Positions 45,157-53,720 of a stretch of 64,000 nucleotides of DNA are shown here, one piece after another. The notes beneath the pieces are model-generated. The model saw nothing but the letters and a program-made list of their open reading frames with translations. It was not told the DNA's origin and ran no database searches. The position numbers and the translations under genes are program-made. The stretch covers positions 62,001 through 126,000 of the forward strand of contig CAWBPA010000020.1 in assembly GCA_963790545.1 (NCBI GenBank), given 5' to 3'. The stretch's first letter is position 1; each line of letters begins with the position of its first letter. Origin of the DNA: DATBJG01 sp963790545 (GTDB lineage Bacteria > Acidobacteriota > Vicinamibacteria > Vicinamibacterales > JAMQPK01).

Positions 45157-45946
45157 AGCTGCAGGCGTTTGCCATGCCGATGTGACACAAAGAAAAGTCG
45201 TACTTCACGGGATCGACAGGATCGAGCGCGCGCAATGATGCGGTAATTTCCGCCGCCATTGGCCAGCCAGGGCTCGTGCGCGTGGTCAATCCCAGACATC
45301 TGCCCACGCGGACCACGTGGGTATCGAGCGGGACGACGAGCACAGACGGAGACGGGCGTGTCCACACGCCAAGGTCAACCTCATCGCGTCTGATCATCCA
45401 GCGAAGAAACAGATTCAGTCGTTTGCACCCGCTGCCAGCCGAGGGTCTTGGGAAGAAGTACTGAACACCGGGTTTCGGCGGAACCCGACCGTATGCGGGT
45501 CGCAAATCGACGCTCATGGCTCTCGTGGAGAACGAATCCAGCGCGTTTCCGACATCGGTCGACGCGGCCTCGTAGCCTTCCAGGAAAAAGGTCTCGATCG
45601 AGCCGTGCTCGAGCATGACACGCGTAATCCAGAGTAACGCCACCAGGTCAACGCCGCGGGTCCAACGGTGGACGATGGTGCTGAGCGGCCTCCCATCGCG
45701 CGCTGGATCGAACTGCCTGACGAACTCCGAGGGTGCGGGGCCCATGACCTGCAGCACGCGCTCAATCGATTGCAGAACACTGGCAACACGGCCGAACGCC
45801 AACGAGGCAGCCAGAAACCCGACAACTTCCCGATCCGCAGGGGTCGTGTACCGTCTGACAATCTCAATCGGATCGCTGGCAGCGTTGACGCAGTTGTAGC
45901 GCCGGTACAACAAATCGAGACGCGCTTTCAGACCCTCATGAGACAA
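45038..45946 (-). CDS. TIGR02757 / DUF2400 family protein
   Basis: 302 residues. Helical body: LDLLYRRYNCVNAASDPIEIVRRY, EVVGFLAASLAFGRVASVLQSIERVL, KRLNLFLRWMIRRDEVDLGVW, VPLDTHVVRVGRCLGLTTR. The C terminus has CHIGMANAC and CPLMGHC, which may bind metal or an iron-sulfur cluster. The fold is related to HhH-GPD DNA glycosylases, but the activity is not established. Its start overlaps the pyrC stop by 11 bases, so it ends the pyrR-B-C operon. The Arg/Pro-rich end overlaps the convergent glycosyltransferase. Confidence 0.85.
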   Translation of the reverse strand: MSHEGLKARLDLLYRRYNCVNAASDPIEIVRRYTTPADREVVGFLAASLAFGRVASVLQSIERVLQVMGPAPSEFVRQFDPARDGRPLSTIVHRWTRGVDLVALLWITRVMLEHGSIETFFLEGYEAASTDVGNALDSFSTRAMSVDLRPAYGRVPPKPGVQYFFPRPSAGSGCKRLNLFLRWMIRRDEVDLGVWTRPSPSVLVVPLDTHVVRVGRCLGLTTRTSPGWPMAAEITASLRALDPVDPVKYDFSLCHIGMANACSFNHRPGDGQCPLMGHCAPHRRSATRLRTPPASRRPSGRH

Positions 45947-47264
45947 TTGCTTCTTCGCCTAACTGTTTCATGTCGGGATTCGCGTACACCAGGCGGCCGC
46001 CGACGAGCGTGGCGGCCACACCGCCGCGAAGCTGCCATCCTTCGAAAGGCATGTTTTTGGATTTTGCGCGGAGTCGATGAGCCGCAACCGTCACGCTCAA
46101 ATCAGGCGCCAGAATCGTGACGTCGGCGGGCATCCCCGGCGCGAGTGACCCTCCTGGCACCTGCAGGATACGCGCGGGGTTGGTGGACAGCAATTCGACG
46201 AGTCGTGATATGCCAATCAGCCCGGCGTGCACGAGACGATCGAACGCGAGCGACACGCAGGTCTCGAGCCCGACGATACCAAAGGGCGCCCGGTCGAACT
46301 CCACTTTTTTTTCGTCGTAATGGTGGGGTGCGTGATCGGTGGCAATGGCATCGATACTGCCATCGGCCAGCCCCTTCAAGAGCGCGTCACGATCCGCCAT
46401 CCCGCGAAGCGGAGGGTTCATCTTGACGTTCGTGTCGTAGCTCATGGGCACGGCGAGCGACTCGTCCGTCAGCGTGAAGTGATGCGGGGTCACCTCGCAC
46501 GTCACGTGAGAGCCTTGGGTCTTGCCCACGCGCACGGCTTCCAGGGATTCCTGGACGCTCATATGCGCGATGTGAACGCGGCCGCCCGTCAGCCTGGCCA
46601 GCTCGATGTCGCGCTGGACCATGATGGACTCAGCCGCCGCTGGAATCCCTCTGAGGCCGAGCAGCGACGCGTGATAGCCCTCGTGCGCCACGCCGTCGCC
46701 CTTGAGCGACGGATCCTCACAATGATCGATCACGGGCATCCTAAACATGCTCGCGTATTCGAGCGCCCGACGCATCAAGAGCGCCGTCGCCACCGGTCGC
46801 CCATCGTCTGAGATTGCGACACATCCGGCCGCACGCAGCTCGGCGATGTCGGCAAGCTGTTCACCGCGAGAACCGCGTGAGACGGCCCCAATCGGATACA
46901 CGCGCGCCAGCCCAGCCTCCGCAGCTTTCTTGAGGATGTACTCGGTAATCCCCGCGCTGTCGTTGACGGGATCCGTGTTGGGCATGCACGCCACAGCGGT
47001 AAAGCCGCCGGCCACGGCCGCCGCAGTACCGGTCGCAACCGTTTCCTTGTGCTCCTGCCCCGGCTCTCTCAGGTGCACGTGCATGTCGATCAGGCCTGGA
47101 ACGACAACACATCCCGCTGGAACATCGATGATGGTTGTCTCGCCTTCAACCGGAATGGCACGATCGAGCCGTACGATCCGATCGTCTTCGATGAGAACGT
47201 CGTACTGACCGTCGAGCCCGTTTGCGGGATCGACGACACGTCCACCTTTAAGCAGCCGCTTCAT
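45936..47264 (-). CDS. pyrC: Dihydroorotase (class I)
   Basis: 442 residues from ATG 47264; a GTG 12 bases upstream is possible. Cyclises carbamoyl aspartate to dihydroorotate. Metal ligands: PGLIDMHVHLREPGQEHKET, IDHCEDPSL, HIAHMS, EVTPHHFTL, DAIATDHAPHH. Full length. Its start overlaps the pyrB stop. Confidence 0.96.
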   Translation of the reverse strand: MKRLLKGGRVVDPANGLDGQYDVLIEDDRIVRLDRAIPVEGETTIIDVPAGCVVVPGLIDMHVHLREPGQEHKETVATGTAAAVAGGFTAVACMPNTDPVNDSAGITEYILKKAAEAGLARVYPIGAVSRGSRGEQLADIAELRAAGCVAISDDGRPVATALLMRRALEYASMFRMPVIDHCEDPSLKGDGVAHEGYHASLLGLRGIPAAAESIMVQRDIELARLTGGRVHIAHMSVQESLEAVRVGKTQGSHVTCEVTPHHFTLTDESLAVPMSYDTNVKMNPPLRGMADRDALLKGLADGSIDAIATDHAPHHYDEKKVEFDRAPFGIVGLETCVSLAFDRLVHAGLIGISRLVELLSTNPARILQVPGGSLAPGMPADVTILAPDLSVTVAAHRLRAKSKNMPFEGWQLRGGVAATLVGGRLVYANPDMKQLGEEAIVS

Positions 47265-48273
47265 GCTCGGCTCCACCGGCCAATAAATAGAGAACGGCCA
47301 TTCTCACGGCCACCCCGTTGGCCACCTGCTCGAGGATGACCGAATACGGCCCGTCCGCAACTTCCGATGCGATTTCGACACCGCGATTCATGGGGCCGGG
47401 ATGCATGATGATTACGTCTGAACTCGCTCGACGTACGCGTGCCTCTGTCATGCCGAATACTGCGAAGTACTCTCGCAGAGACGGGAAGAACGCACCCTGC
47501 ATGCGCTCGAGCTGGACGCGAAGCAGCATAACGACGTCGGCGCCCTCGGTCGCCTCGTCGACGGAGGTCGTGGCGGTCACGCCGAAGCGATCGATACCCG
47601 GGGGCATCAGGGTCGGTGGCCCGCTGACCCAGACATCAGCGCCGAGCTTGGTGAGCAGCAGCAAATTGGACCGCAGCACTCGACTGTGCAGCAGATCACC
47701 GATGATGGCGACCTTCAAACCGCGAATTCGTCCCTTCCGTTCTCGGATGGTGAACGCATCCAGCAATGCCTGTGTCGGGTGCTCGTGCATGCCGTCGCCG
47801 GCGTTGATGATGCCGGCACGACAAATACGGGAGAGCAAGTGACACGACCCGGACGAGGCATGCCGCAACACGATCATGTCCGGCGCCATGGCCTCGAGGT
47901 TGAGCGCCGTGTCAGCCAGGGTCTCCCCTTTTTGCACGCTCGAGGTCGATGCCGCAATGTTCAACGTGTCGGCGCTCAATCGTTTTTCGGCAATCTCGAA
48001 CGAGGTCCGCGTTCGTGTACTGGCTTCGAAAAACAAGTTCACCACAGTCTTGCCGCGCAGCGTGGGAACTTTCTTGATTGGCCGGAAACCGATTTCTTTC
48101 ATGGCTTCCGAGGTGTCGAGAATCAGCAGGATTTCCTCGGGCGAGAGATCGGCAATCCCGAGCAGATCCTTGTGGCGCAGCGTTCGGGCGGCGGCCGGCT
48201 CTCCTCCGACGGCTGACTTCGAGCGGATCGTGTCGGTGCCTTCCGGCGGCGAAGTCACACGATTGGCGTTCAT
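47248..48273 (-). CDS. pyrB: Aspartate carbamoyltransferase catalytic subunit
   Basis: 341 residues. Carbamoyl-phosphate loop FFEASTRTRTSFEIAEKRL; QKGETLADTALNLEAM; HPTQALLDAFTIRE; GMTEARVRRA; IMHPGPMNRGVEI. The first 30 residues are an extra low-complexity extension. No pyrI regulatory chain nearby, which agrees with PyrR control. Overlaps pyrR by 4 bases (ATGA). Confidence 0.97.
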   Translation of the reverse strand: MNANRVTSPPEGTDTIRSKSAVGGEPAAARTLRHKDLLGIADLSPEEILLILDTSEAMKEIGFRPIKKVPTLRGKTVVNLFFEASTRTRTSFEIAEKRLSADTLNIAASTSSVQKGETLADTALNLEAMAPDMIVLRHASSGSCHLLSRICRAGIINAGDGMHEHPTQALLDAFTIRERKGRIRGLKVAIIGDLLHSRVLRSNLLLLTKLGADVWVSGPPTLMPPGIDRFGVTATTSVDEATEGADVVMLLRVQLERMQGAFFPSLREYFAVFGMTEARVRRASSDVIIMHPGPMNRGVEIASEVADGPYSVILEQVANGVAVRMAVLYLLAGGAEHEAAA

Positions 48274-48809
48274 GGCTGGTGCTCCTCGACGACCACTTCG
48301 TCCACTCCGTCGGCTTCCTGCAGTCGGACCTGCACGCTTTCCTTGAGGGACGTCGGCAGGTTCTTCCCCACGTAGTCCGCCTTGATCGGCAGCTCGCGAT
48401 GACCCCGGTCGACGAGGACCACGAGCTGAATCGCCTTTGGACGCCCGAAGTCGATGAGCGCGTCCAGCGCCGCCCTGACCGTCCGACCCGTGTACAGCAC
48501 GTCGTCCACCAGGAGAATCTTGCGATCGTCAATTGAAAACGGGATTTCGGTCTTTCGAATCAGCGGCTGCGGCCCTACCGGTGAACGCATGAGATCGTCG
48601 CGATACAGCGTGATGTCCAGGGCTCCCGTCGGCACGCTCTCCCCAGTGATTTCGACGAGCCGGTGCGCAAGTCGACGCGCGAGCGTGACACCTCGCGTGC
48701 GAATGCCCACGAGGGCCAGTTCCTCGACGCCGCGATTGCGCTCCACGATCTCATGGGCAATACGCGTGAGCGTCCGACTGACCCGGTCGGCATCCATCAC
48801 GACCGGCAT
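48270..48809 (-). CDS. pyrR: PyrR bifunctional regulator / uracil phosphoribosyltransferase
   Basis: 179 residues. PRPP-binding ILLVDDVLYTGRTVRAALDAL; IRTRGVTLARRL; DITLYRDDL; LVVLVDRGHRELPIKADYVGKNLPTS. In Gram-positives PyrR with UMP binds the pyr mRNA leader to stop transcription or translation. A leader element of the expected kind lies upstream at 48919-48936. Shine-Dalgarno GGAGG 7 bases before the start. Confidence 0.95.
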   Translation of the reverse strand: MPVVMDADRVSRTLTRIAHEIVERNRGVEELALVGIRTRGVTLARRLAHRLVEITGESVPTGALDITLYRDDLMRSPVGPQPLIRKTEIPFSIDDRKILLVDDVLYTGRTVRAALDALIDFGRPKAIQLVVLVDRGHRELPIKADYVGKNLPTSLKESVQVRLQEADGVDEVVVEEHQP

Positions 48810-48918
48810 CGCACGCCTCCAGCGGTTCGAGTGCCCGGGAAACAGTGATTCGAGAAAAGAGATCGCGCGGATGGGTGCGCTGCGAGGCGGATCTGACGGG
48901 AGGTCACCATGGCTCTTC

Positions 48919-48936
48919 TCGACCTCTCAGGGTCGA
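48919..48936 (-). promoter_or_regulatory. Candidate PyrR-binding hairpin in the pyr leader
   Basis: On the minus strand the RNA reads UCGACC-CUGAGA-GGUCGA, a 6-bp stem whose loop and 3' side (CUGAGAGGU) fit the PyrR-binding consensus UCCNGNGAGGY seen in Bacillus, Thermus and mycobacteria. It lies about 110 bases upstream of pyrR and about 17 bases after the -10 box. No terminator with U-run follows, so translational control is more likely than attenuation. Confidence 0.55.
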
Positions 48937-48952
48937 TCTTAAAGAGGGCTTG

Positions 48953-48958
48953 AGTATA
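48953..48958 (-). promoter_or_regulatory. -10 box of the pyrR operon
   Basis: Minus-strand TATACT (48958-48953) upstream of the PyrR hairpin. The -35 position lies in the adjacent GGTTCTAN word array (TTAGAA). Confidence 0.5.
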
Positions 48959-48963
48959 GCACG

Positions 48964-49079
48964 GGGTTCTAAGGTTCTACGGTTCTAAGGTTCCAGGGTT
49001 CTATCGGAACTCTAGAACCGTCGAACTTTTGAACTCTCTAGAACCTTGGAACCCTAGAACTGTAGAACCTTAGAACCCT
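48964..49079. repeat. 8-bp word array, inverted (GGTTCTAN), second copy
   Basis: Units GGTTCTAA, GGTTCTAC, GGTTCTAA, GGTTCCAG, GGTTCTAT, a centre with GAACTCTAGAACCGTCGAAC-type words, then GAACCTTG, GAACCCTA, GAACTGTA, GAACCTTA, GAACCCTA. Fills the gap between the stop of the phosphodiesterase-like gene (49082) and the pyr promoter. Confidence 0.85.
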
Positions 49080-49081
49080 AT

Positions 49082-50860
49082 TTATCGATCGTAAGACGGG
49101 ATAAACGTGATCGGCCGTTCCGCAGTAAAACTCTGGACGAACAGATCGGTTCGCGCGTGGCCGTCCATGTCCCGCGCGACAGGGAGGCCCAGGAAATACA
49201 GGACGGTCGGGACGAGATCGAGAACGGATCCGCGATTATGGCGTCCTCGCTGAACCGGCCCGCCGTACGCGATCAGGAATCCGTCCGGAGCCCGCTCATG
49301 CGTCCCGCTCAGCGACGCGTTGCCGACATACCGTTCGAGCAGACGCTTCCCGGGACTGAGCGGCTCCATCCCGAACCCGGAAACGATCAACAGGAGGTCG
49401 CTCGGGCCAACCGCGGCCGTCGCCCGGCCAATCATCGCGTCAAGATAGCTGTAGTACTGTTCGAGGACGCGCCCGTACCGGCGACGATCCTCGTCGGAAA
49501 CGTCGCCGAACGTCCGTGGCATCGCATACCTCAAGTACTGGTGGCCCATCGCATCGAGGCCAGGATACCGAACAGCGGTTACCTGGGCCGCTCGATCGTT
49601 CTGGAGCGCCGTCGCCACGAGTTCCGAGGCTCTGTCGACCAGAAGCGGACTCGTGGCACCGCCGTTCTCCCCTTCTGTGGCGGGCCACGGCGCGGAGGCA
49701 CCCGCCAGGGCCGACGAGGCCAGTGCCGGCGTGACGGCGTCGTACGCGCGCTGAACGACCGGCAGCAGGTCATCGGGATACACGATCGCGGGATCACCTT
49801 CGAGCGCAATGCGTGAGGAGGGCGTGGCCGCCCGCGAAAACTCGTCGCTCACCAGATACCCGTGCACCGCCCTCGCAGGAAACGTCAGTGGCCATCCGAC
49901 CACTCCGGTCGAAATGCCGAAACTACCAAGAATCTCCCAGAATGGTGTCGCGAGGACGGCGGCCGACGTGTGCGGTTCTTCCTTGAAGAAACCGAATCGC
50001 ACGAGTGCCTGCGCGTAACAGTAGTCCGGCAGCAGCGCAATCGGACGGTCGCCGCCGCGAAATGCGTACGTCGCAGCGGATCGAATGCCGTGCCTGAATG
50101 GGAGCTTGCCTGTGGCCACGCTGGTCCAGACCGGTGCGGGTTGCGTCGGCCGGAGCGTTGCCAGGTGCATGACCGCACCCTCGTCCAGCAGCCTGCCGAA
50201 GTGAGGCAACCGTCCCTGCGCGGCCACTGGAGCGATGAACTCGAGCGACGCACCGTCCAGCAGAATCACCGAGACCCGTGGCACTGCCTCGAGCGTCGGC
50301 TCCCCGATTGTGCCACTCGTTTCTCGCAGAAAGGAGCGTTCGTCGACGGCCGGCCGTCGGGCCAGGAGCGGAAGAACGAGCGACGCCAGAGCCACTATCA
50401 CCAGAAGTGTCGCGGACAGCCCTCGGTTCCAGCGGCTCAGTGCAGATCGAAAACAGGCAAATGTCACGAGAAGCATCGCGCAGGCTGTCAGGGCAATCGC
50501 GGCAGCCGTCATGCGTTGCACCGAGGGCGGGTCGAGCGCGGCCTCAAAACCAACCAGGTTTGTCCACATCAACGCGGCGCCAAGGATCGACGCCCCGGCA
50601 AGGATCCACGCGAGCAGGCGCACGCTCAGCCACCCCGGCGAGAGAACCTCGGCCGCAAGAATCTGCCAGATGACAATCAACCCGTAGACGAACGCGGCCG
50701 CATGCACTCCATAAAACAGCGCCATCGTCGCAAACAGGGGAATCGCTCCCTTCGAGTGCAGTGCGAGGGCGGGGTTCAGGTGCAAGACGAGCACCGTCAG
50801 GTAGGCCGCCACGATGAGGCCACCAACAACCGCGTTGGTGAGCATGCGCAGGTACCGCAT
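49082..50860 (-). CDS. Membrane alkaline-phosphatase-superfamily protein
   Basis: 592 residues from ATG 50860 (MRYLRMLTNAVVGGLIVAAYL). Five to six N-terminal helices (1-190), then a soluble AP-superfamily domain: RVSVILLDGASLEFIAPVAAQG with the metal Asp, APVWTSVATGKLPFRHGI with a Thr/Ser nucleophile region, PDYCYAQALVRFG, GLDAMGHQYLRY with a metal His, LLIVSGFGMEPLSPG, THERAPDGFLIAYGG. Similar to type I phosphodiesterases and GPI-ethanolamine-phosphate transferases. Substrate unknown. Divergent from pyrK with 29 bases between start codons. Confidence 0.82.
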   Translation of the reverse strand: MRYLRMLTNAVVGGLIVAAYLTVLVLHLNPALALHSKGAIPLFATMALFYGVHAAAFVYGLIVIWQILAAEVLSPGWLSVRLLAWILAGASILGAALMWTNLVGFEAALDPPSVQRMTAAAIALTACAMLLVTFACFRSALSRWNRGLSATLLVIVALASLVLPLLARRPAVDERSFLRETSGTIGEPTLEAVPRVSVILLDGASLEFIAPVAAQGRLPHFGRLLDEGAVMHLATLRPTQPAPVWTSVATGKLPFRHGIRSAATYAFRGGDRPIALLPDYCYAQALVRFGFFKEEPHTSAAVLATPFWEILGSFGISTGVVGWPLTFPARAVHGYLVSDEFSRAATPSSRIALEGDPAIVYPDDLLPVVQRAYDAVTPALASSALAGASAPWPATEGENGGATSPLLVDRASELVATALQNDRAAQVTAVRYPGLDAMGHQYLRYAMPRTFGDVSDEDRRRYGRVLEQYYSYLDAMIGRATAAVGPSDLLLIVSGFGMEPLSPGKRLLERYVGNASLSGTHERAPDGFLIAYGGPVQRGRHNRGSVLDLVPTVLYFLGLPVARDMDGHARTDLFVQSFTAERPITFIPSYDR

Positions 50861-50874
50861 GGCCAAGTCGTACG

Positions 50875-50882
50875 AGTATACT
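50875..50882. promoter_or_regulatory. Palindromic -10 shared by two divergent genes
   Basis: AGTATACT contains TATACT on both strands (plus 50877-50882, minus 50880-50875). The plus box is 7 bases from the pyrK ATG (50890); the minus box is 14 bases from the phosphodiesterase-like ATG (50860). Confidence 0.55.
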
Positions 50883-50889
50883 TCCGGCA

Positions 50890-51699
50890 ATGCCTCTGGA
50901 CGTGGAAGCTGTCGTGATTGCCAATCGCCACCTGTCTTCCGATTACAACGTGCTCGAGCTGGCGGCACCAGAGATTGCCATGCAGGTGGAACCCGGCCAG
51001 TTTGTCATGGTGAAACCGCACGGCCAGGAGGATCCGCTGCTGAGGCGCCCGTTCTCGGTTTTCGAGATCCTGCGGGATAGCGGTCAGGGCGTGACTGGAC
51101 TGTCCCTGCTGAGCAAGCGCATTGGCGTCAGCACTCAACGGTTGTACGACGCACAATCGGGCGATCGGATTCTGTGTCTCGGTCCGCTTGGAAAGCCATT
51201 CGTGCCGGTGACGCCGCCAAATGAAGCCTGGATGGTGGCCGGAGGCGTGGGCCTGGCGCCCTTTGCTACGCTGGCAGAAGCACTCAAGCGGCGCGGCACA
51301 CGGTCCCGACTGTACTATGGCGCCCGCAGCGCCGCGGACCTGTTCTATGTGGAATGGTTCGAGCGCCTGGGTGTACAGCTCGTGCTGACGACCGAAGACG
51401 GCACGCGCGGTGTGCATGGTCGAGTGACGGTTGCACTCGAGCGCGATCTGGCGACAAACCGCGACGCCTGTCTTTATGCGTGCGGGCCTGAGCCGATGCT
51501 GGCTCAGGTGGCACGCCTGGCGGCCGCGTCGAATCGCCCCGTGCAGGTCTCGGTCGAACGCGTCATGGGATGCGGGCTTGGAGGCTGCTACAGTTGCGTG
51601 ATTCCCGTGCACAACAGCCGACGCACACACTTGGTCCGGTCGTGCATGGCAGGGCCGGTGTTCGAAGGACAGCTGATCGATTGGGAAGCAATTCACTGA
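50890..51699 (+). CDS. pyrK: Dihydroorotate dehydrogenase electron-transfer subunit
   Basis: 269 residues from ATG 50890. Ferredoxin-reductase-type FAD domain (EPGQFVMVKP, LLRRPFSVFEI), NAD domain (MVAGGVGLAPFATLAEAL, YYGARSAADLFYVE, YACGPEPMLAQVARL) and a [2Fe-2S] site near the C terminus (MGCGLGGCYSCVIPV ... VRSCMAGPVF). Passes electrons from PyrD to NAD+. The gene next to it is the matching class 1B pyrD. Confidence 0.95.
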   Translation: MPLDVEAVVIANRHLSSDYNVLELAAPEIAMQVEPGQFVMVKPHGQEDPLLRRPFSVFEILRDSGQGVTGLSLLSKRIGVSTQRLYDAQSGDRILCLGPLGKPFVPVTPPNEAWMVAGGVGLAPFATLAEALKRRGTRSRLYYGARSAADLFYVEWFERLGVQLVLTTEDGTRGVHGRVTVALERDLATNRDACLYACGPEPMLAQVARLAAASNRPVQVSVERVMGCGLGGCYSCVIPVHNSRRTHLVRSCMAGPVFEGQLIDWEAIH

Positions 51700-51719
51700 T
51701 CGTTCGGAACGATCTGTTT

Positions 51720-52658
51720 ATGGATCTGACGTGCCGGCTCGGTCCGTTGATGCTCAAGAACCCGCTCATCGCGGCGAGCGGATGTTTTGGCTATGGTACC
51801 GAGTACGCCGAAATTGTTGACCTCTCGACGCTGGGGGCAATCGCCGTCAAGGGGCTGTTCCTGAACGAGCGCGAAGGGCATCCGCCACCACGTATCGTCG
51901 ACACACCGTCGGGAATGCTGAATGCCATTGGTCTGCAGGGCATCGGCGTGCACCGATTCGTCCGGGAAAAGATGCCCGAATTGCGCGAGCGTGGGGCCGT
52001 CGTGCTGGTGAACATCTGCGGCACCACGTTAGAGGAGTACGTCGAGCTTGCACGCATCCTGTCCGACGTCGAAGGTGTCGCCGCGCTCGAGCTGAATATT
52101 TCCTGTCCGAACATCAAAGAGGGAGGCATCACGTTCGGGTGCAGCCTCACCGGCACTTTTGATGTGGTTCATGCCGTGCGTCAGGTGACGCGGTTGCCTG
52201 TGATCCCAAAGCTCACCCCCAACGTGACCGACGTGGCCTCGTTCGCCCGCGCGGCCGAGGACGCAGGCGCTGACGCCGTATCGCTCGTCAATACGTTCCT
52301 GGCCATGGTGATTGACGTCGAGACCCGTCGGCCGAAGCTGTCCAATATTGTCGGGGGACTGAGCGGGCCGGCCATCAGGCCGATCGCCGTCCGGATGGTG
52401 TACGAATGTCATCGCGCCGTGAAGATTCCAATCCTGGGCATGGGGGGCATTCGGTCGGCCAGTGACGCGCTCGAGTTCATGATTGCGGGCGCATCCGCGG
52501 TACAGGTTGGAACAGCAAACTTCGAAGATCCCTTCATCTGGCCGAAGCTCCTGACGGGAATCACCGAGTACATGGAGCGGCATCGTCTCGTCCGTCTCGC
52601 CGATCTGGTTGGGACCCTCGACGTCAGCAGACGCGAAAAAGAATGGATCAGCTCCTAG
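51720..52658 (+). CDS. pyrD: Dihydroorotate dehydrogenase, class 1B
   Basis: 312 residues from ATG 51720. FMN barrel: MLKNPLIAASGCFGYGTEYAE, SGMLNAIGLQ, catalytic Cys in LELNISCPNIKEGG, VIPKLTPNVTDV, GGLSGPAIRPIAVRMV, GMGGIRSASDALEFMIAGASAVQVGTANF. Cys as base and the neighbouring pyrK place it in the NAD-linked class 1B. Overlaps pyrF by 16 bases. Confidence 0.96.
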   Translation: MDLTCRLGPLMLKNPLIAASGCFGYGTEYAEIVDLSTLGAIAVKGLFLNEREGHPPPRIVDTPSGMLNAIGLQGIGVHRFVREKMPELRERGAVVLVNICGTTLEEYVELARILSDVEGVAALELNISCPNIKEGGITFGCSLTGTFDVVHAVRQVTRLPVIPKLTPNVTDVASFARAAEDAGADAVSLVNTFLAMVIDVETRRPKLSNIVGGLSGPAIRPIAVRMVYECHRAVKIPILGMGGIRSASDALEFMIAGASAVQVGTANFEDPFIWPKLLTGITEYMERHRLVRLADLVGTLDVSRREKEWISS

Positions 52659-53372
52659 TTGCACTCGACGTCGACCGAGCCGCCGAAGCCGAACGATTAA
52701 CCCAAGAGTTGGCCGGTGTTGCCGGTGGGTTCAAGATCGGCAGCCGTCTGTTCACAGCCGAAGGGCCCCAATTCGTTCGGCGCCTCACCGAGCGTGGCGT
52801 GCGTGTGTTTCTCGATCTCAAGTTCCACGACATCCCGAACACTGTGGCCGAAGCTGTGACGGAGGCGACTCGGCTCGGGGTCTGGATGATGACGATTCAC
52901 ACGTCTGGCGGGGCTGCGATGATGCAGGCGGCCGCTCACGCAGCACGCGACACAGCGTCACTCATCGGAGTTTCACCACCGCACGTTGTCGGAGTCACGG
53001 GTCCTGACCAGCCTGGATGCTACGGCTTTGCGCGAGCTGGGAATCTCGCGCGACGTCCCCACTCACGTGGAGGCCATGGCGAGGCTGGCCGAGCAGGCTG
53101 GAATTGACGGGGTGGTGGCCTCGCCGCTCGAAATCGAAATCCTGCGGCGGCGGCATGGACCGCGATTTCTGGTGGTCACACCAGGAATCCGCGGGCCGGA
53201 GAGTGCCAGTCGCGTCGACGATCAAATACGGACGCTGAGCGCCGCCGAAGCGCTGCGCGTCGGCGCCAGCTACCTTGTCGTGGGTCGCCCCATCATTCGC
53301 GCCGCCGACCCCCGCGCGGCGGCCCTGCAAATCCTGAGCACGGTCAATGGCGCGACCAATCGCGCCTCGTGA
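52643..53372 (+). CDS. pyrF: Orotidine-5'-phosphate decarboxylase (frameshifted)
   Basis: Decarboxylates OMP to UMP. From ATG 52643: LLVALDVDRAAEAERLTQEL, GFKIGSRLFTAEGP and the catalytic FLDLKFHDIPNTVAEAV. The frame changes near 52990, then VLTSLDATALRELGI, GIDGVVASPLEIEILRRRHG, LVVTPGIRG, ASYLVVGRPIIRAADP to 53372. Joined length about 242. Overlaps the next gene (GTGA). Confidence 0.94.
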
Positions 53373-53659
53373 CACGCCTGACGATCTATTCGCGCTCCGG
53401 TTGCCATCTCTGCGACGAGATGAAAACGGTCGTCTCGACGGTCGTGAAAGAGCTGCCGGGTGGCACGATTACGGTCGAACACATCGATATTGCGAGTGAC
53501 CCGACCCTGGAGGGGTTGTACCGCGAAGAAATACCGGTGCTGTTCGTCGACGGTCGGAAGGCGGCCAAATATCGGATAACAATCGAGGAATTGAAGAAGA
53601 GACTCGATCGTTCGGAACGTTCGAATCGTTCGGGACGTTCGGAACGTTCAAAAGAATGA
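53369..53659 (+). CDS. Glutaredoxin-like protein with repeat-encoded tail
   Basis: 96 residues from GTG 53369. Thioredoxin fold of the DUF836/glutaredoxin-like type: LTIYSRSGCHLCDEMKTVV with a CHLC redox pair, VEHIDIASDP, EEIPVLFVDGRKAAKYRI with the cis-Pro. The last 18 residues (LDRSERSNRSGRSERSKE) are low complexity because a 9-bp word array provides the 3' end. Substrate unknown. Translationally coupled to pyrF. Confidence 0.85.
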   Translation: MTRLTIYSRSGCHLCDEMKTVVSTVVKELPGGTITVEHIDIASDPTLEGLYREEIPVLFVDGRKAAKYRITIEELKKRLDRSERSNRSGRSERSKE

Positions 53660-53720
53660 ACGCCGTCGAACATCGAGAACGATCCGAACGAACCGAACGT
53701 CCGAACGATTCGAACGATCT
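53605..53720. repeat. 9-bp word array, inverted (CGTTCGGAA)
   Basis: Five 9-base units (CGTTCGGAA, CGTTCGAAT, CGTTCGGGA, CGTTCGGAA, CGTTCAAAA), a centre, then complementary GAACGATCC, GAACGAACC, GAACGTCC, GAACGATT, CGAACGATC. It spans the ends of two convergent genes: the first arm codes for the tail of the glutaredoxin-like protein, the second reaches the pal stop at 53719. Confidence 0.85.

Noticed and set aside
45038..45946. Endonuclease III-type glycosylase
   Set aside because: The Cys cluster at the end is suggestive, but the HhH and catalytic Lys/Asp of Nth were not recognised; kept as DUF2400.
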